DNA of 21,369 nt from Moniliella sp. 'wahieum' (Eukaryota; Basidiomycota; Moniliellomycetes; Moniliellales; Moniliellaceae), in contig RSEE01000191.1 of the NCBI GenBank assembly GCA_003971905.1, positions 1 to 21,369 on the forward strand, written 5' to 3'. Position 1 is the first letter of the stretch; each line of letters starts with the position of its first letter. Under the pieces are notes generated by a model. The model searched no databases, was not told where the DNA came from, and saw only the letters and a program-made list of their open reading frames with translations. Of this stretch, positions 10,661 to 20,055 are shown one piece after another. The position numbers and the translations under genes are program-made.

Positions 10661-10681
10661 CATCATGCATCATGCATCATT
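10661..10681 (+). repeat. (CATCATG) heptamer tandem repeat
   Basis: CATCATG, CATCATG, CATCATT, followed by GCATCATCC. Another 7-bp tandem word within the same island. Confidence 0.85.
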
Positions 10682-10795
10682 GCATCATCCATTCGATATT
10701 CGCATCTCATCGCGAGGCCCAAGCGGCACACCAGGGTACCCCGTGTCTCGAACCAGGGATTGGTCAAGTGCAGGTGGCGCCGTGCGAGGGTGCTT

Positions 10796-10814
10796 AGTGT
10801 ACTCTGAGTACACT
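10796..10814. repeat. 19-bp interrupted palindrome
   Basis: AGTGTACTC, one central T, then GAGTACACT: a perfect 9-bp inverted repeat around one base. Confidence 0.85.
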
Positions 10815-10842
10815 GACTACAGGTCGCTGAGGTGAACCGGTG

Positions 10843-10860
10843 AAGCTTCAATTGAAGCTT
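10843..10860. repeat. Perfect 18-bp palindrome with TTGAAGC arms
   Basis: AAGCTTCAATTGAAGCTT is fully self-complementary. It joins an inverted pair of the TTGAAGC word and is followed by more GAAGCTTGAAG sequence to about 10880. Confidence 0.9.
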
Positions 10861-11744
10861 GAAGAGCTTGAAGCTTGAAGCTAGGCTGAGGCGCTGAGGC
10901 TTAGCCCTCAGCATCACCGGTCGCCCTGAAACAGTCGTCACATGTCACAGGCCGGCCTGCGCATAATGAACTGCATCAATTCGGCCTCGGGCGTAGGGGC
11001 AGTGGACTCCAATAGCGTGTGGGGTAGCCTCGTTTTCAAGCTTCGGTGCTCGGCCTTGCTCGGCGCGTCTCTGGCTGGGCGCAGTCGTTGTTCTTGGCAA
11101 TCCACTCGCGCTCAAGCTGCCGAAGCTCCTGGACCCTGGGTCTCTGCTGCTAGTAGCGAAGATGAAGGTTCAAACGTTCAATATTCAAGCTTCAAGCTTT
11201 GAGCATGAAGCTTGTGTGGAAAAGACCACACAGTTGCGCACGAGAGCGACAGAGACCAGAGAGTATTCATACCCTTCAGGAAGGAACGTCGACGGAAAGA
11301 ATGCACTGAAGGGATCCAGACTTGGGCTCTTATGCTGGTGCACTTCCGGGTTGCACTGCCGCTTGAAGCTCGAGTTTGGAGACTCGTGGAACCTTGAGGA
11401 TCAACACCATCATGCATGTCTCATGTCAATGCATGTCATCGATTACCTGTCCTCTTCGTCATCCGTCTCAAGCGGCTGAGCAGCTCAGGCCTGAAATCAG
11501 CGACTGAGCTGAGCGCGCTGAGCAGCTAGATATAGTTGGGTGTGTCAATCATTGCTCTAGTTAGTCGTTGCTCGTAAATCAATATAATCATGCATCATCC
11601 ATCACAGACCACCCATCGTCCTCTCTCGTGCAGAGGAATGAATGACCCCAACGAACGACCCGGCTCAGCAGACTCTCAGCCTATAATCCCCTCAGCGACT
11701 CAGCTGAGGCTCAGCGCCCAGCGCTCCCTCAGGCCCTCAACGTG

Positions 11745-11779
11745 TTGAGTTCAACGTTGAGTTCAACGTTCAACGTTCA
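11745..11779 (+). repeat. TTGAGTTCAACG / TTCAACG tandem repeat
   Basis: Two 12-bp units TTGAGTTCAACG (11745-11756, 11757-11768), then the 7-bp unit TTCAACG and a partial TTCA. The 7-bp core TTCAACG differs from TTCAAGC only by exchange of the last two bases. Confidence 0.88.
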
Positions 11780-12566
11780 TGCATCATGAACAGATGAGAT
11801 TGATGAACGCTGCTGAGCCAGCGCTCAGCCGCTCACATGCATCACATGCGCCCACATGTCACCGTGTCCGACAGAGGCTTGTCCGCTTCGCAACAGATTC
11901 TCATCAGCGTTTACGCATCGCACCCCAGCACTTCAGCGCCTCCGTAAGACTCCCTCGGACCCCGGCACTTCCCAGCTTCAAGCGTGAAGTTCAGTCCCCA
12001 TGGCCTGTGGCCCTGAGGGAGGGCTGACGCGCTAACGGGCGTGTTCCTCGCCGGCAGTGTGCTCATCGAACCGATCCTCTAACGCCTGCGCACAGCCGTG
12101 CGCACCCGCAACCCGCCCCAGCGTTGAGCTTCATGCTGAGGCACGAGGCTCAGCTCCTCAGTGCTCAGCCGCGCACTTCTGCTGTGGTTCCAGTTGCAAG
12201 GATTCGCAACAGATCTACCGATACACCCCGCAACACTCGCCGTGTACGGGCCGGCAGTGACTTCCAACATAGGCGCCTAGGCTACTGTGGCTGAGTGTGG
12301 AACCCTGGGTCATCGGTTCTGTGTGTACATTCTCCGGGTGTCTTCTCCCCCTCTCCCTCTCCCTTCTCACCCCTCTCAAAAAGGGACCGTGCAGAGTGAT
12401 CTGACCGCAAGTTCTTCCCTCGTCTGGATTCGCTCCCTCCCCTGTCCTTCACCCGGCTGCTTCCCCCCTGCACAGACTTTCCTTCTGTGTCTCCTTGGCC
12501 GCATACCACCACCCTCTCCCGCCCATACCTTTCCTTTGCGTTCCATACCTGCAGTTCCCCACCGTC

Positions 12567-14476
12567 ATGATGCTGCACAACCGTCCGTCCAAACGAAGCT
12601 CGACTGCCCGCCGCGTGCTGGTTGGCGCCGCGGCCGCGGCAAGCCTGGTCGCCGCCCAGTCCTCGCCCTACTCCACCGTGCCCATTAAGCCCATCCCCAA
12701 GGTCAAGAAGGCCGGGGCCATTTCCAACGTTCTTACCCCGTCCTTCGCGGGCTTTAGCGTGGAACCGTCCAACGTGTTTTCCTACACCGGCACCACGGCT
12801 GCCAACCCGCTCACGTTCCAGCTGTTTGAGAACCTGCGCAACTACACTGGCCAACCGCCTCACCTTCGCGTTGGTGGTGACTCGGCGACAACATGATCTG
12901 GAATGCTTCGATCACCGACACTGTGATCCAAGACAACCCGGATGTGGCCAACGCTACCAACCGGTGGTACGTCGGCCCGGGTCTGTTCAGGCGCTCGACC
13001 ACCTGCCTGCTGGCACCCCCGTCACTCTCGGTATTAACTTGGCCTATGCCGGCGAAGATGCGATTCAGCGCAACATCGACCACGTCCGTGCGGCGCTCAC
13101 TCTGCCCAAGAACGTCTCGGTTGTGTCGTTCGAGCTTGGAAACGAGCCTGACCGCTACAACCACCTTTGGCTACCGTCCTTCCGGATGGACTGAGGACCC
13201 TGGGTACGGTCCGGAATGGCTCTACCGTGTCCAACAGATCAATGGCAAGGTGCTCATTCCCAGCAACTTGACCAAGACTGCTTTCGAGCCCGGTACGATC
13301 TCCAACCCGCATTCTAGGCCGGTACCCCTTTCCGTGTGCACTGGCTGGCGTTTGACGATCAAGGCACTGGCGCCAATGGTCTCCAATACATCTCGGGCTT
13401 CAACGAGCACTGTGCGTATTCTTTTCCTCTATCACTGCTTGTTGGATACTTCCCCGTGGGGGCGTATATGTGGATGAGTGAAACTAATGTATGGATTCCT
13501 GTTTAATTGTGATTGATGTGCACAGTGGACATCACGACGCCCAACATTACCCAGGACTACCTTCTAACATGAACAACACGTACACACGTTTGCTGGCTGG
13601 GCCACGGAAGCCGAGGCTGCGTCGCAAAAGGACAAGCCGTACAACCTCCGTGAGTCATGTCCGTCGCGCCCGACGGTGCCTGGGGATTTCCGACTCGTTT
13701 GCGAACACGCTGTGGACGTTCAACTTCTTCCTCTACGCTGCGTCGCAGTCGGTCGCCAACATTAACCTCCACATGACCCAAACTGGCTCTTCGGCTCCCT
13801 GGCAGCCTATCACTATCGACGGCCACGGTGATGCCCACGTTCGCAGCTCGTACTACGCCTACGCAGCCATTGACCAGATCATTGGCGGTGCTTGCAATGT
13901 GCGCATTGCCAAAGTCACTGTCTTCGACCGGTACGTGCACGACGGTTCGCTGGGCGAAGACGCAGGCAACGACCGCCAGGCTGCGTACACGATCTACTCG
14001 AACGACCAGATCAGTGGATTTGCATTTGTCAACTCGCAGCCGTCCAACGCGTCGGCGCCGTCCAACAAGTTTGTCAACTACACGTTCACTCTCCCCCAGC
14101 TGGCCAACCAACAACTCTTCTCTCTTACCTGTCTGCCCCCGGTACTGACTCGGTTGACAACACCACCTGGAACGGTATTACCTACGACCCTACCACTGGT
14201 GTTCCGGGCCAGGCGCCTGCTATCCCTTCTTCTTGGCCCGTCGACGTCACCGCCGACGGCAAGGGCTTCGTTTCCATTCCCGTTCCGGATGGCTCGGCCG
14301 TGGTTGCCAACCTGGGTGCTCACATTGGCGCCAGCACCAACGTTTCCTCCGACGCGTGCGCCCCGTACATTGTCAACATTCACACCCAGATCCAGACGGC
14401 TCCCTCTGCTCGCTTGGTGGCTGGCACGACGTGGGTCGCCACCCTCGTCTTGGCTGCCGTCGCTTTGGTGCTGTAG
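12567..14476 (+). CDS. Glycoside hydrolase family 79 (beta-glucuronidase/heparanase-like), secreted, probably GPI-anchored; many frame breaks
   Basis: GH79 enzymes remove glucuronic acid from glycans. Start ATG 12567 is followed by a signal peptide (residues 1 to ~31; ARRVLVGAAAAASLVAAQ). Family hallmarks are SFAGFSVEPSNVF, HLRVGGDSA, the acid/base Glu in ELGNEPDRY (Glu codon 13144-13146), and a probable nucleophile Glu in NLRE (13652-13654) just before APDG..GISDSFANTLWT. A beta-sandwich C-terminal region follows. The protein ends in a hydrophobic tail TTWVATLVLAAVALVL with no basic residues after it, as in GPI-anchor signals. N-glycosylation sequons are frequent. One intron (13412-13525) is supported. 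About nine frame changes (near 12887, 12987, 13163, 13318, 13565, 13588, 13656, 13685, 14113) break the frame. All but the one near 13163 are single missing bases. Corrected length is about 600 residues. Assembly error is the likeliest cause; a decaying gene is possible. Confidence 0.88.
13412..13525 (+). other. Spliceosomal intron in the GH79 gene (114 bp)
   Basis: Donor GTGCGT at 13412 and acceptor GTGCACAG ending at 13525, with stop codons inside. Joining gives ...GFNEH-LDITTPNITQDYL..., a continuous GH79 reading with the split codon T|TG. Confidence 0.75.
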
Positions 14477-14869
14477 ACGCCTAATCCCCCTCTTCCTATT
14501 GAAGGCGTGTTGATCAAATGAGAACGGGGAAGAGACCCCTCTTGTCCGTTTTCAATTGGCATGTTTTTTGTCTTTCTTTTTTCGCCTTACAGTATTCCCC
14601 CCTTTTTTCTACTTTCGTTCCAAACTGGGCGCACGAGTGCTAATAGACACACCTTCCGTATGGCGGGTACGATGAGGTGCCCTCCGTCTGGTGGTGTGCC
14701 TGGCGTTAGCCTCACCTTTTTGAGTATGCCGTGTTATTGTTATGCATCCTCCCTTTCCATGTTAAAGCTTCTCAGACTGTCTACCTTCTGCATTTGTGTA
14801 TAGCTGCTATGCATTTCCCCTGATGAAACCTGGAGTTCCGATGCTCCTCGAGCGTGATGCATGGCATAG

Positions 14870-14889
14870 TTGGTGGTGGTGGTGGTGGT
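14870..14889 (+). repeat. (TGG)6 microsatellite
   Basis: Six uninterrupted TGG units in non-coding DNA. Confidence 0.85.
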
Positions 14890-15251
14890 CGAAGCCAACC
14901 TGCAACACCAACCCGGGAACATCAGGTGCGCCAAGGAGCTGCTAATCGGCACCAGGGGCTAGTTACTATAGGCTGCCGAACAACTGGAGGAAAACAGAAG
15001 TGAAACAACAACGGAACTCTTAGGCGGCCGGAGCCCGGACTGAAGGGACGTTGGCCAGAACGCACGGCACAGCAGAAATGCGACCGCGGTCGATATCTGT
15101 CCTCTTGTCATCGATATGGGCGTCTGTTGGCCAGCCTCAACTGACAGATAAATCGGATATGTGGCAGACTTCTTTGAGAAAACAGGGTTCAGCTCTCCCA
15201 GCGGCCCACACGAGATCCTGACGGTTTCGGCCCTCGGAACACCGGAAGCCT

Positions 15252-15284
15252 GTTTATACTGACAGTTGGCGTTTCTGTATAAAC
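15252..15284. repeat. Inverted repeat / hairpin GTTTATAC...GTATAAAC
   Basis: An exact 8-bp inverted repeat with a 17-base loop. Allowing one bulged base extends the stem outward to CCT/AGG. It could be a transcript end structure or a binding site. There is no T-run after it. Confidence 0.5.
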
Positions 15285-15880
15285 CAGGGGACCGGCGGCA
15301 TATGTTTCGCCCCAAATCTTAGTAGATCCCCTTTCCCAGCACTGAAGGAACGTACGCTTCGTCTGATCAAAAATGCTTCCGGAAGGTATGAACAGTAAAG
15401 ACTGAGATATCTGCCAAAGGCAGACATAGGCTACCCTCCACTAATTATCGGATGCATGGTAGCCAGTACTGTAACAACGCCGCTGACGTATTCCTGGCCG
15501 TCCATAGTATGCCCAACAGAGAGACTATTGTCTTCGTCATCACTGGTGGTTCATTAGTACACCTGTGCTTCACAGTTGATGCATTCCTATTCAGACTCTT
15601 CATACCGAGTAATGGGCTTACACCGTCTCGCACCCTCCCGACGGCATGCTGAAAGGGTAGCATCCATAGCAGCCCAGCGGTGGTGGGTTATCACTCCAGC
15701 CAGCGTGTCGGCCTCGCGCCCCTCTCTGTGCTCGCTTGTCTCAGGCACAAATTGAGGTTACTCTTGCCTTTGGGGGTTTTCAAATTGATTTACCCCACTG
15801 GCTTAGCTTTGCTTGTAGCTCCAGCTGCCGCTCGCTGGGGCAGCACCTGACCCTACTAGTAGCCCCATCTCGGCATCCGC

Positions 15881-15898
15881 ACCACCACCACCACCACC
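15881..15898 (+). repeat. (ACC)6 microsatellite
   Basis: Six ACC units about 35 bases upstream of the proposed SUMO protease start codon. Confidence 0.85.
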
Positions 15899-15931
15899 TG
15901 GCAGGGTTGGCTCTACTTGTTACCCGCCACC

Positions 15932-18900
15932 ATGCCCAGCTCTGTCCCTCGCACATCCACCTCCACCCACCTACGCCACGCCGGCCTGCTCCCTCGCCAC
16001 CCCGACCCACGTCCCCGTCCCAATCCCAATCCCATCTCCCTGCCCCTGCCCTTGCACGCCGCATGCAGCCACGCCGACCGCGCACCACCAGCCTTCGTCC
16101 TCATCCTTACCCCCGCTTCCCTTCCGGCTCCCGCTCTGGCACCGTCGTCCCTGCTTCCGCGTCTCGCTCTCCACCTGGGCTTGCGTCTCGCTCGGGGTCT
16201 CGGTCAGGGGCTGGGTTGGTCCTGGACATTGACCATCTGGTCCTGCGTCTGCGTTGTCCTCGCCGCCACTTCCGACGGTCCCTTTCCGGCACACACTGGC
16301 CCTGGAGTCCTGCGTACGAGCAGCAGTGGGGTCGAAGCTGAGTGCGAGGGTGAGATCGAGGATGCGCGCGAGGGTGAGAGCGAGGTGGAAGTGGAGCAAG
16401 GTGGGGTGATGGAAGTGGTGGTAGAGGTGGGTGTGTTACGCATCAGGTCGGTGACGTGGACGGGCAGCTTGGATGTACCTATGAGGAAGGTGTTGAAGGT
16501 TGAGATGGTACGCATTCATCCTTTGACGGTTTGCTGGTCGGCTTTTCGGTTTGCTTGTTTGTTCGTCTGTGTGCATGTTTTCTCCCTCTTCCCTCTCCGC
16601 CTCGATTAATGTCTACCTCGATTCGCTCTCCGACCGCCCCAGCCACTCCTCTTGCTCCCTTTCTTGCCCTCCTAGCCACCTCCCCCCCACATCCCGTACA
16701 ATGTACAGCCACTTAGATCCCCCGCATTGCTGACAGATCCGACCCCTCTTTTTCTCTCTGCCCCGTCTACCCAGTTCCAACCCAGTCCCCATGGTCCCAT
16801 TCCTCCAACTCCACCTCCTTTCTCCTCTCCCTGCACCTGCACCCGGACCCACCCACACACGTCCGCCCTCCCCCTCTCTCTCCCACATCGGCCACCACGT
16901 TCCCCCGCCCCATCACCACCGCCACCCGCGCCGCACCCCGGGGCGTACACCACCTCACGCTGCACCTCGCGCCGCACACCTCCGCCGGGAGTGGGAAGCC
17001 TTAGCGAGCCTTTTGACCTATCTCCAGGTCCGCGCTGCCCACGATCCTTTTGTTTTGTCCCGTGTCCTGCGCCCGAGCCCATCTGGATCTGGGTCGGGGT
17101 CTGGGTCTGGTAATCGGTCTCGGTCGGTGTATGTACATGAGGCTGGGGTTGTGAGTGCGTCGGACCACGTGGCCGGCGTCGGGTCCACCCCGATCGCCCG
17201 TTGGAATGTTTGCCGGATGGTGAGGGCGATGGAAACCGAGATAGCGATGGTGAGGACGCATACCCGCGCAAGCGCACACGCCACGGACGACGGCACCACC
17301 ATGAAACACTTACTAGCCCCCCGTTCCTACCGCCCCGCCCCCCGCCCGCGTCCGCGCCCACGTGCGTCGTCCCTCCGTACCACCACCACCGTCACCGTCA
17401 TGGCCACTACCGCCGTCCCAGCCCAAATTCCAAATACCATCCCCGTCGCCATTCTCGTTACCGGTACCGTTGCAAGTACCCTTCCGACCGCCGTTCCCAC
17501 ACCACCCGCACAGTCCCTCGGGCGCCGGAAAGCTCTCCTTGACCTTCAACCGCAACCGCAACCGCAACCGCAACCGCACCCGCACCCGCACCCTCACGCC
17601 GCGCCAACGCTCCAAAGCGGCTTTGTCTACCCGCCGCAGGGCGGGCCGGGAGTGTCGAGGTGACTGAGGCGGATGTGGCGGGACTAGGGCCGAGCGGTGG
17701 GTGAACGATGTGATTATGGATTTTGGTCTGAGCTACTTGGTTCATACCGCGGCTCAACAGGTTGGGTTTAGGGCGTAGTGGGGAGGTAGAGGGAGGTGCG
17801 CAAGAGAATGAGTACGAGCAGCGACCTTGGAAGCAGATGAAACAGAACGGGTGGGAGTGGAAGTGGAAGTGGGAGGGGGGAGGAACCTTCTCGGATGCGA
17901 AGGTCTTTGGACCCAGCTGATCAACCCGTTATCGAAGCGGAGCGGATTTCACCCCAGGACATTCTGCTGTTATCCTCACTGTTTTACACGCGTCTCATCA
18001 CGGGCGGGTACGAGCGAGTACGGCGCTGGACCAAGGAAGATGTATTTGCGAAACAGGTGGTGATTGTCCCGATCCATCAGGACCACCATTGGTTCCTCGT
18101 TTTGCTCTTTGCACCCGGACGCTTGCTGCGCCACGCACAGCAGCACACACGGCAGCACGCACGGCAGCACTCCGATCGCTCTGCTCCCCGTCCCGGTTCC
18201 ACGGCACAGACACAGCCCACCTCCTCCTCTCCCACTGCTGCGTTCGAGCAACAGCACTGGCCTGTGATCGTCACTCTCGATTCGTTGCACGCAGTGGGCA
18301 TGACCTGAACACCATCGGCAAAGGGGCCGGGCCCGAGCTCGGACACGAGCACGTGCACGTTGACGAGCGCCCGAACGGGAGTAGGGACAGTAGCGGGCGT
18401 GGGTGTGAGTGGCGTATTGACGCAATGGTTGTGCGACGAAGCGCAGGCCAAACACGGAGTGACCATCCACGCTCTCGGTCCCCGTCCCCGTCCCGGTCCG
18501 CGTCGCACCCCAGCCCGCCTTTGGTCCGTCTCCCTCTACTGCAACGACCGCTGCGACGACCGCGACGACCGTCTCATCGGCATCTGGGTGCGCAACAGGA
18601 ACCGTGTTGTGGGTGAATGCCGAGGTACCACAACAAGCAACTGGTGGGACTGTGGGATGTACGTGTTACATTATGTGCGGCGGTTTCTTGTGGCGCCAGA
18701 AGCGGCGCAGCGTGCGCTGTGCCTCGTCGCGACGCGTGGGGGTTCTGGCAAGCGGACCCAGCTAGCGTCGGCCCAGAGCAGCGCAAAATGTGGCGGCGCG
18801 TGGTACGTGCGTTGACGCGCTCGCATCGCGAGTTAGGTCATGAGTCCGGCCGGATTGCCCCTTGCGCTTCTTGTGTGCTTGGCGTGCCGGGCGCGACTGT

Positions 18901-19109
18901 GTCTGCGTCTGCGTCTGCGTCTCCACTCTCCCGTGCGCACCCAACGTGCACCCATCCGCACCCCCATCTCCACCCCCACAGGCTCAGCCCCAGGCCAGTT
19001 ACAGCCACAGCAAGAAGGTGAAACTGTAGCGGAGCCAATGGAGGTGGAGGGGTATGAGGAGGGGGAGCCCTTAGAACCCGGGGCGGTGGACGTGGTGGTG
19101 GTCGAATGA
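15932..19109 (+). CDS. ULP2: Ulp2/SENP6-type SUMO-specific cysteine protease (C48) with long low-complexity insertions; frame-broken
   Basis: Cleaves SUMO, especially chains, from nuclear proteins. The catalytic half is clear: FVYPP then VEVTEADVAGLGPSG and WVNDVIMDFGLSYL (family form YPP...VT..DL..L..G.(F/W)LND.IIDFYLKYL); DILLLSSLFYTRL; RRWTKEDVFAKQVVIVPIHQ. Catalytic His is in HHWFLVLLF (18087-18089), Asp in VTLDSLH (18279-18281), Gln in VPQQ (18625-18635, other frame) and Cys in SNWWDCGMYVLHYV (18651-18653). A C-terminal helix follows around DAWGFWQADPASVG. His-Asp and Asp-Cys spacings (about 64 and 124 residues) are much longer than in Ulp1 because of Gln/His and Ala/Thr/Pro-rich insertions. 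The N-terminal half is Arg/Ser-, acid- and His-rich. It includes an NLS-like RKRTRHGRRHHH near 17270 and repeat-coded tracts. The start (ATG 15932, CCACCATG) and the end (19107-19109) are less certain. Several single-base frame changes interrupt it, and an intron around 16530-16790 is possible. Confidence 0.75.
17548..17589 (+). repeat. (AACCGC)5(ACCCGC)2 hexamer repeat inside the SUMO protease gene
   Basis: Seven 6-bp units just before the protease domain. They code Pro-Gln/Pro-His or Arg-Asn/Arg-Thr dipeptides depending on frame. The unit length preserves the frame. Confidence 0.9.
18902..18919 (+). repeat. (TCTGCG)3 hexamer repeat
   Basis: Three TCTGCG units near the 3' end of the SUMO protease gene, coding alternating Ser-Ala in the most plausible frame. 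Confidence 0.8.
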
Positions 19110-19464
19110 GTGTTGAGGCAGATCGATGGAGAGGCAGTGCGAGTCCAAAGCAATGGGACTCAGATAACGCACCAGTGCGACGTCGGACGGTGAAACGCTG
19201 ATGCAAAAGCCGAATAACAACGATAAGATAGGAACTGTAGATAAGATAAGATTAAGATAACTAAGAGCAGGAGAAAAAGTGCACCAGTCAATCAGGTTAG
19301 ACCCGGCCACTCGGTCGTTCCTCAGCCACACTAGCCAGCAGGAACACACCGACACCACAGCCCATCGCATCGCATTGCATCCATCCTATCACCAAGGATT
19401 GCGCTCACCTTGTGTCTTCGGGCCACGCGCACACTGTGACTGGTCTGAGCTGTTGCGACGGTCG
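19110..19464. other. Intergenic region between SUMO protease gene and first subtelomeric gene candidate
   Basis: A-rich on the plus strand from 19200 to 19275, holding the GATA-site cluster. No gene seen. Confidence 0.5.
19221..19260 (+). promoter_or_regulatory. Cluster of five HGATAR (GATA-factor) sites
   Basis: CGATAA 19221-19226, AGATAG 19226-19231, AGATAA 19239-19244, AGATAA 19244-19249 and AGATAA 19255-19260, all on the same strand within 40 bases. HGATAR is the known binding core of fungal GATA factors for nitrogen and iron control. It lies about 205 bases before the proposed ATG at 19465, but could also be the tail of the SUMO protease transcript. Confidence 0.5.
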
Positions 19465-20055
19465 ATGGTATTAGCGTCACCCCCATCTCTCGCATTGGCC
19501 GAACCAGCATCGCCTCGGGCTTCCTCCCTACCTGACCTACAGTGTACTAACCGAACTTTCCTACCTCCCTGCCTGTGTAGGTTAGGGCCCGCAAGCGGGT
19601 CCGGACCTTGGAGCCTGCGCGGTCCTTAAGGGGGAGCTCGTATGACAGCTTGGAGGCGCAGTTGGACCCAATCCCGGTGGAGGTGTGGGACCATGTGACA
19701 GAAGGGATCCTGCCTCAGCCCGCACACGCCGGGCCAAGCACAGTGCCTGACGTACACAGCTGCCTGCGCGCCCGGCCCGACGGCTTGGCACAACCCACCT
19801 GGGCAAGCGACTCGAGCGGGCTCGGCAGCTGCTCCCGCCATTGCCGCCCCTCGTCCAGCAGGGAGTGTGGGCCGCTGCCCCCGCCCTGCCCGCACCTCCT
19901 CCAGCAGCTCCCCCGGGGCCCGATTGGGGTTTGAAGGCAGCCACACTGGGCGATGTGGTGAACTGTTCGAGATGAGAAAGCGGGGGTCGGAGGACGGGGA
20001 TAAGGGTGTCCGCTGTGTTTTGGTGCAGCTGTGGAGCCAGGGCGCGGTGGAGTGA
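19465..20055 (+). CDS. Possible two-exon gene of unknown function, frame-broken
   Basis: The model has ATG 19465-19467 as a minimal first exon. A 113-bp intron follows (19468-19580) with donor GTATTA, a perfect branch site TACTAAC near 19540 and acceptor TGTAG. An in-frame second exon then begins VRARKRVRTLEPARSLRG. It continues with SSYDSLEAQLDPIPVEVWDH. After a one-base frame step near 19790 comes a helix-like THLGKRLERARQLLPPL, then a Pro/Ala-rich stretch, PDWGLKAATLGDVV, another one-base step near 19967, and LFEMRKRGSEDGDKGVRC up to the stop at 20055. Both steps are single missing bases, matching the pattern in the certain genes. I do not recognise a family. An antisense open frame of 270 codons covers the same bases, so the strand is not certain. 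Confidence 0.38.

Larger units (their letters stand above)
8193..12566. other. 4.4 kb gene-free island rich in short palindromes and 7-bp words
   Basis: No gene that I can support. From about 8980 onward the DNA is dominated by short self-complementary words and their repeats: TTGAAGC/GCTTCAA, GCTGAG/CTCAGC (21 hits between 10161 and 12295), CATGATG/CATCATG, GTCATC, TTCAACG. Several exact palindromes of 13-19 bp occur (10059-10071, 10796-10814, 10843-10860). The first 800 bases (8193-8980) lack these words. The last 250 bases before 12566 are C/T-rich and form the GH79 promoter and leader. I see no transposase or reverse transcriptase and no terminal repeats. Confidence 0.6.
14477..15931. other. 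Intergenic region between GH79 and SUMO protease genes
   Basis: I see no supportable gene. The start is T-rich (14560-14620), as in fungal 3' regions. A minus-strand open frame of 118 codons (14959-15315) has no recognisable motif. Two trinucleotide tracts and one hairpin are listed separately. The last ~200 bases should hold the promoter of the SUMO protease gene. Confidence 0.5.

Noticed and set aside
10730..10830. tRNA gene or tRNA-derived element on the minus strand (GGTTCGAGAC B-box-like match at about 10757)
   Set aside because: The T-stem does not close (two mismatches of five), and I found no convincing D-arm or anticodon stem upstream.
8193..12566. CRISPR array or transposon as explanation for the repeat island
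   Set aside because: Repeats are short words without constant spacers, the genome is eukaryotic, and no transposase, reverse transcriptase, terminal repeat or target duplication is visible.
13650..13660. GTGAGT as a possible intron donor in the GH79 gene
   Set aside because: Family sequence continues immediately after it in adjacent frames, around the probable nucleophile Glu, leaving no room for an intron.
14959..15315. 118-codon minus-strand open frame
   Set aside because: No motif, no neighbouring exon or promoter signal; length is within chance for this base composition.
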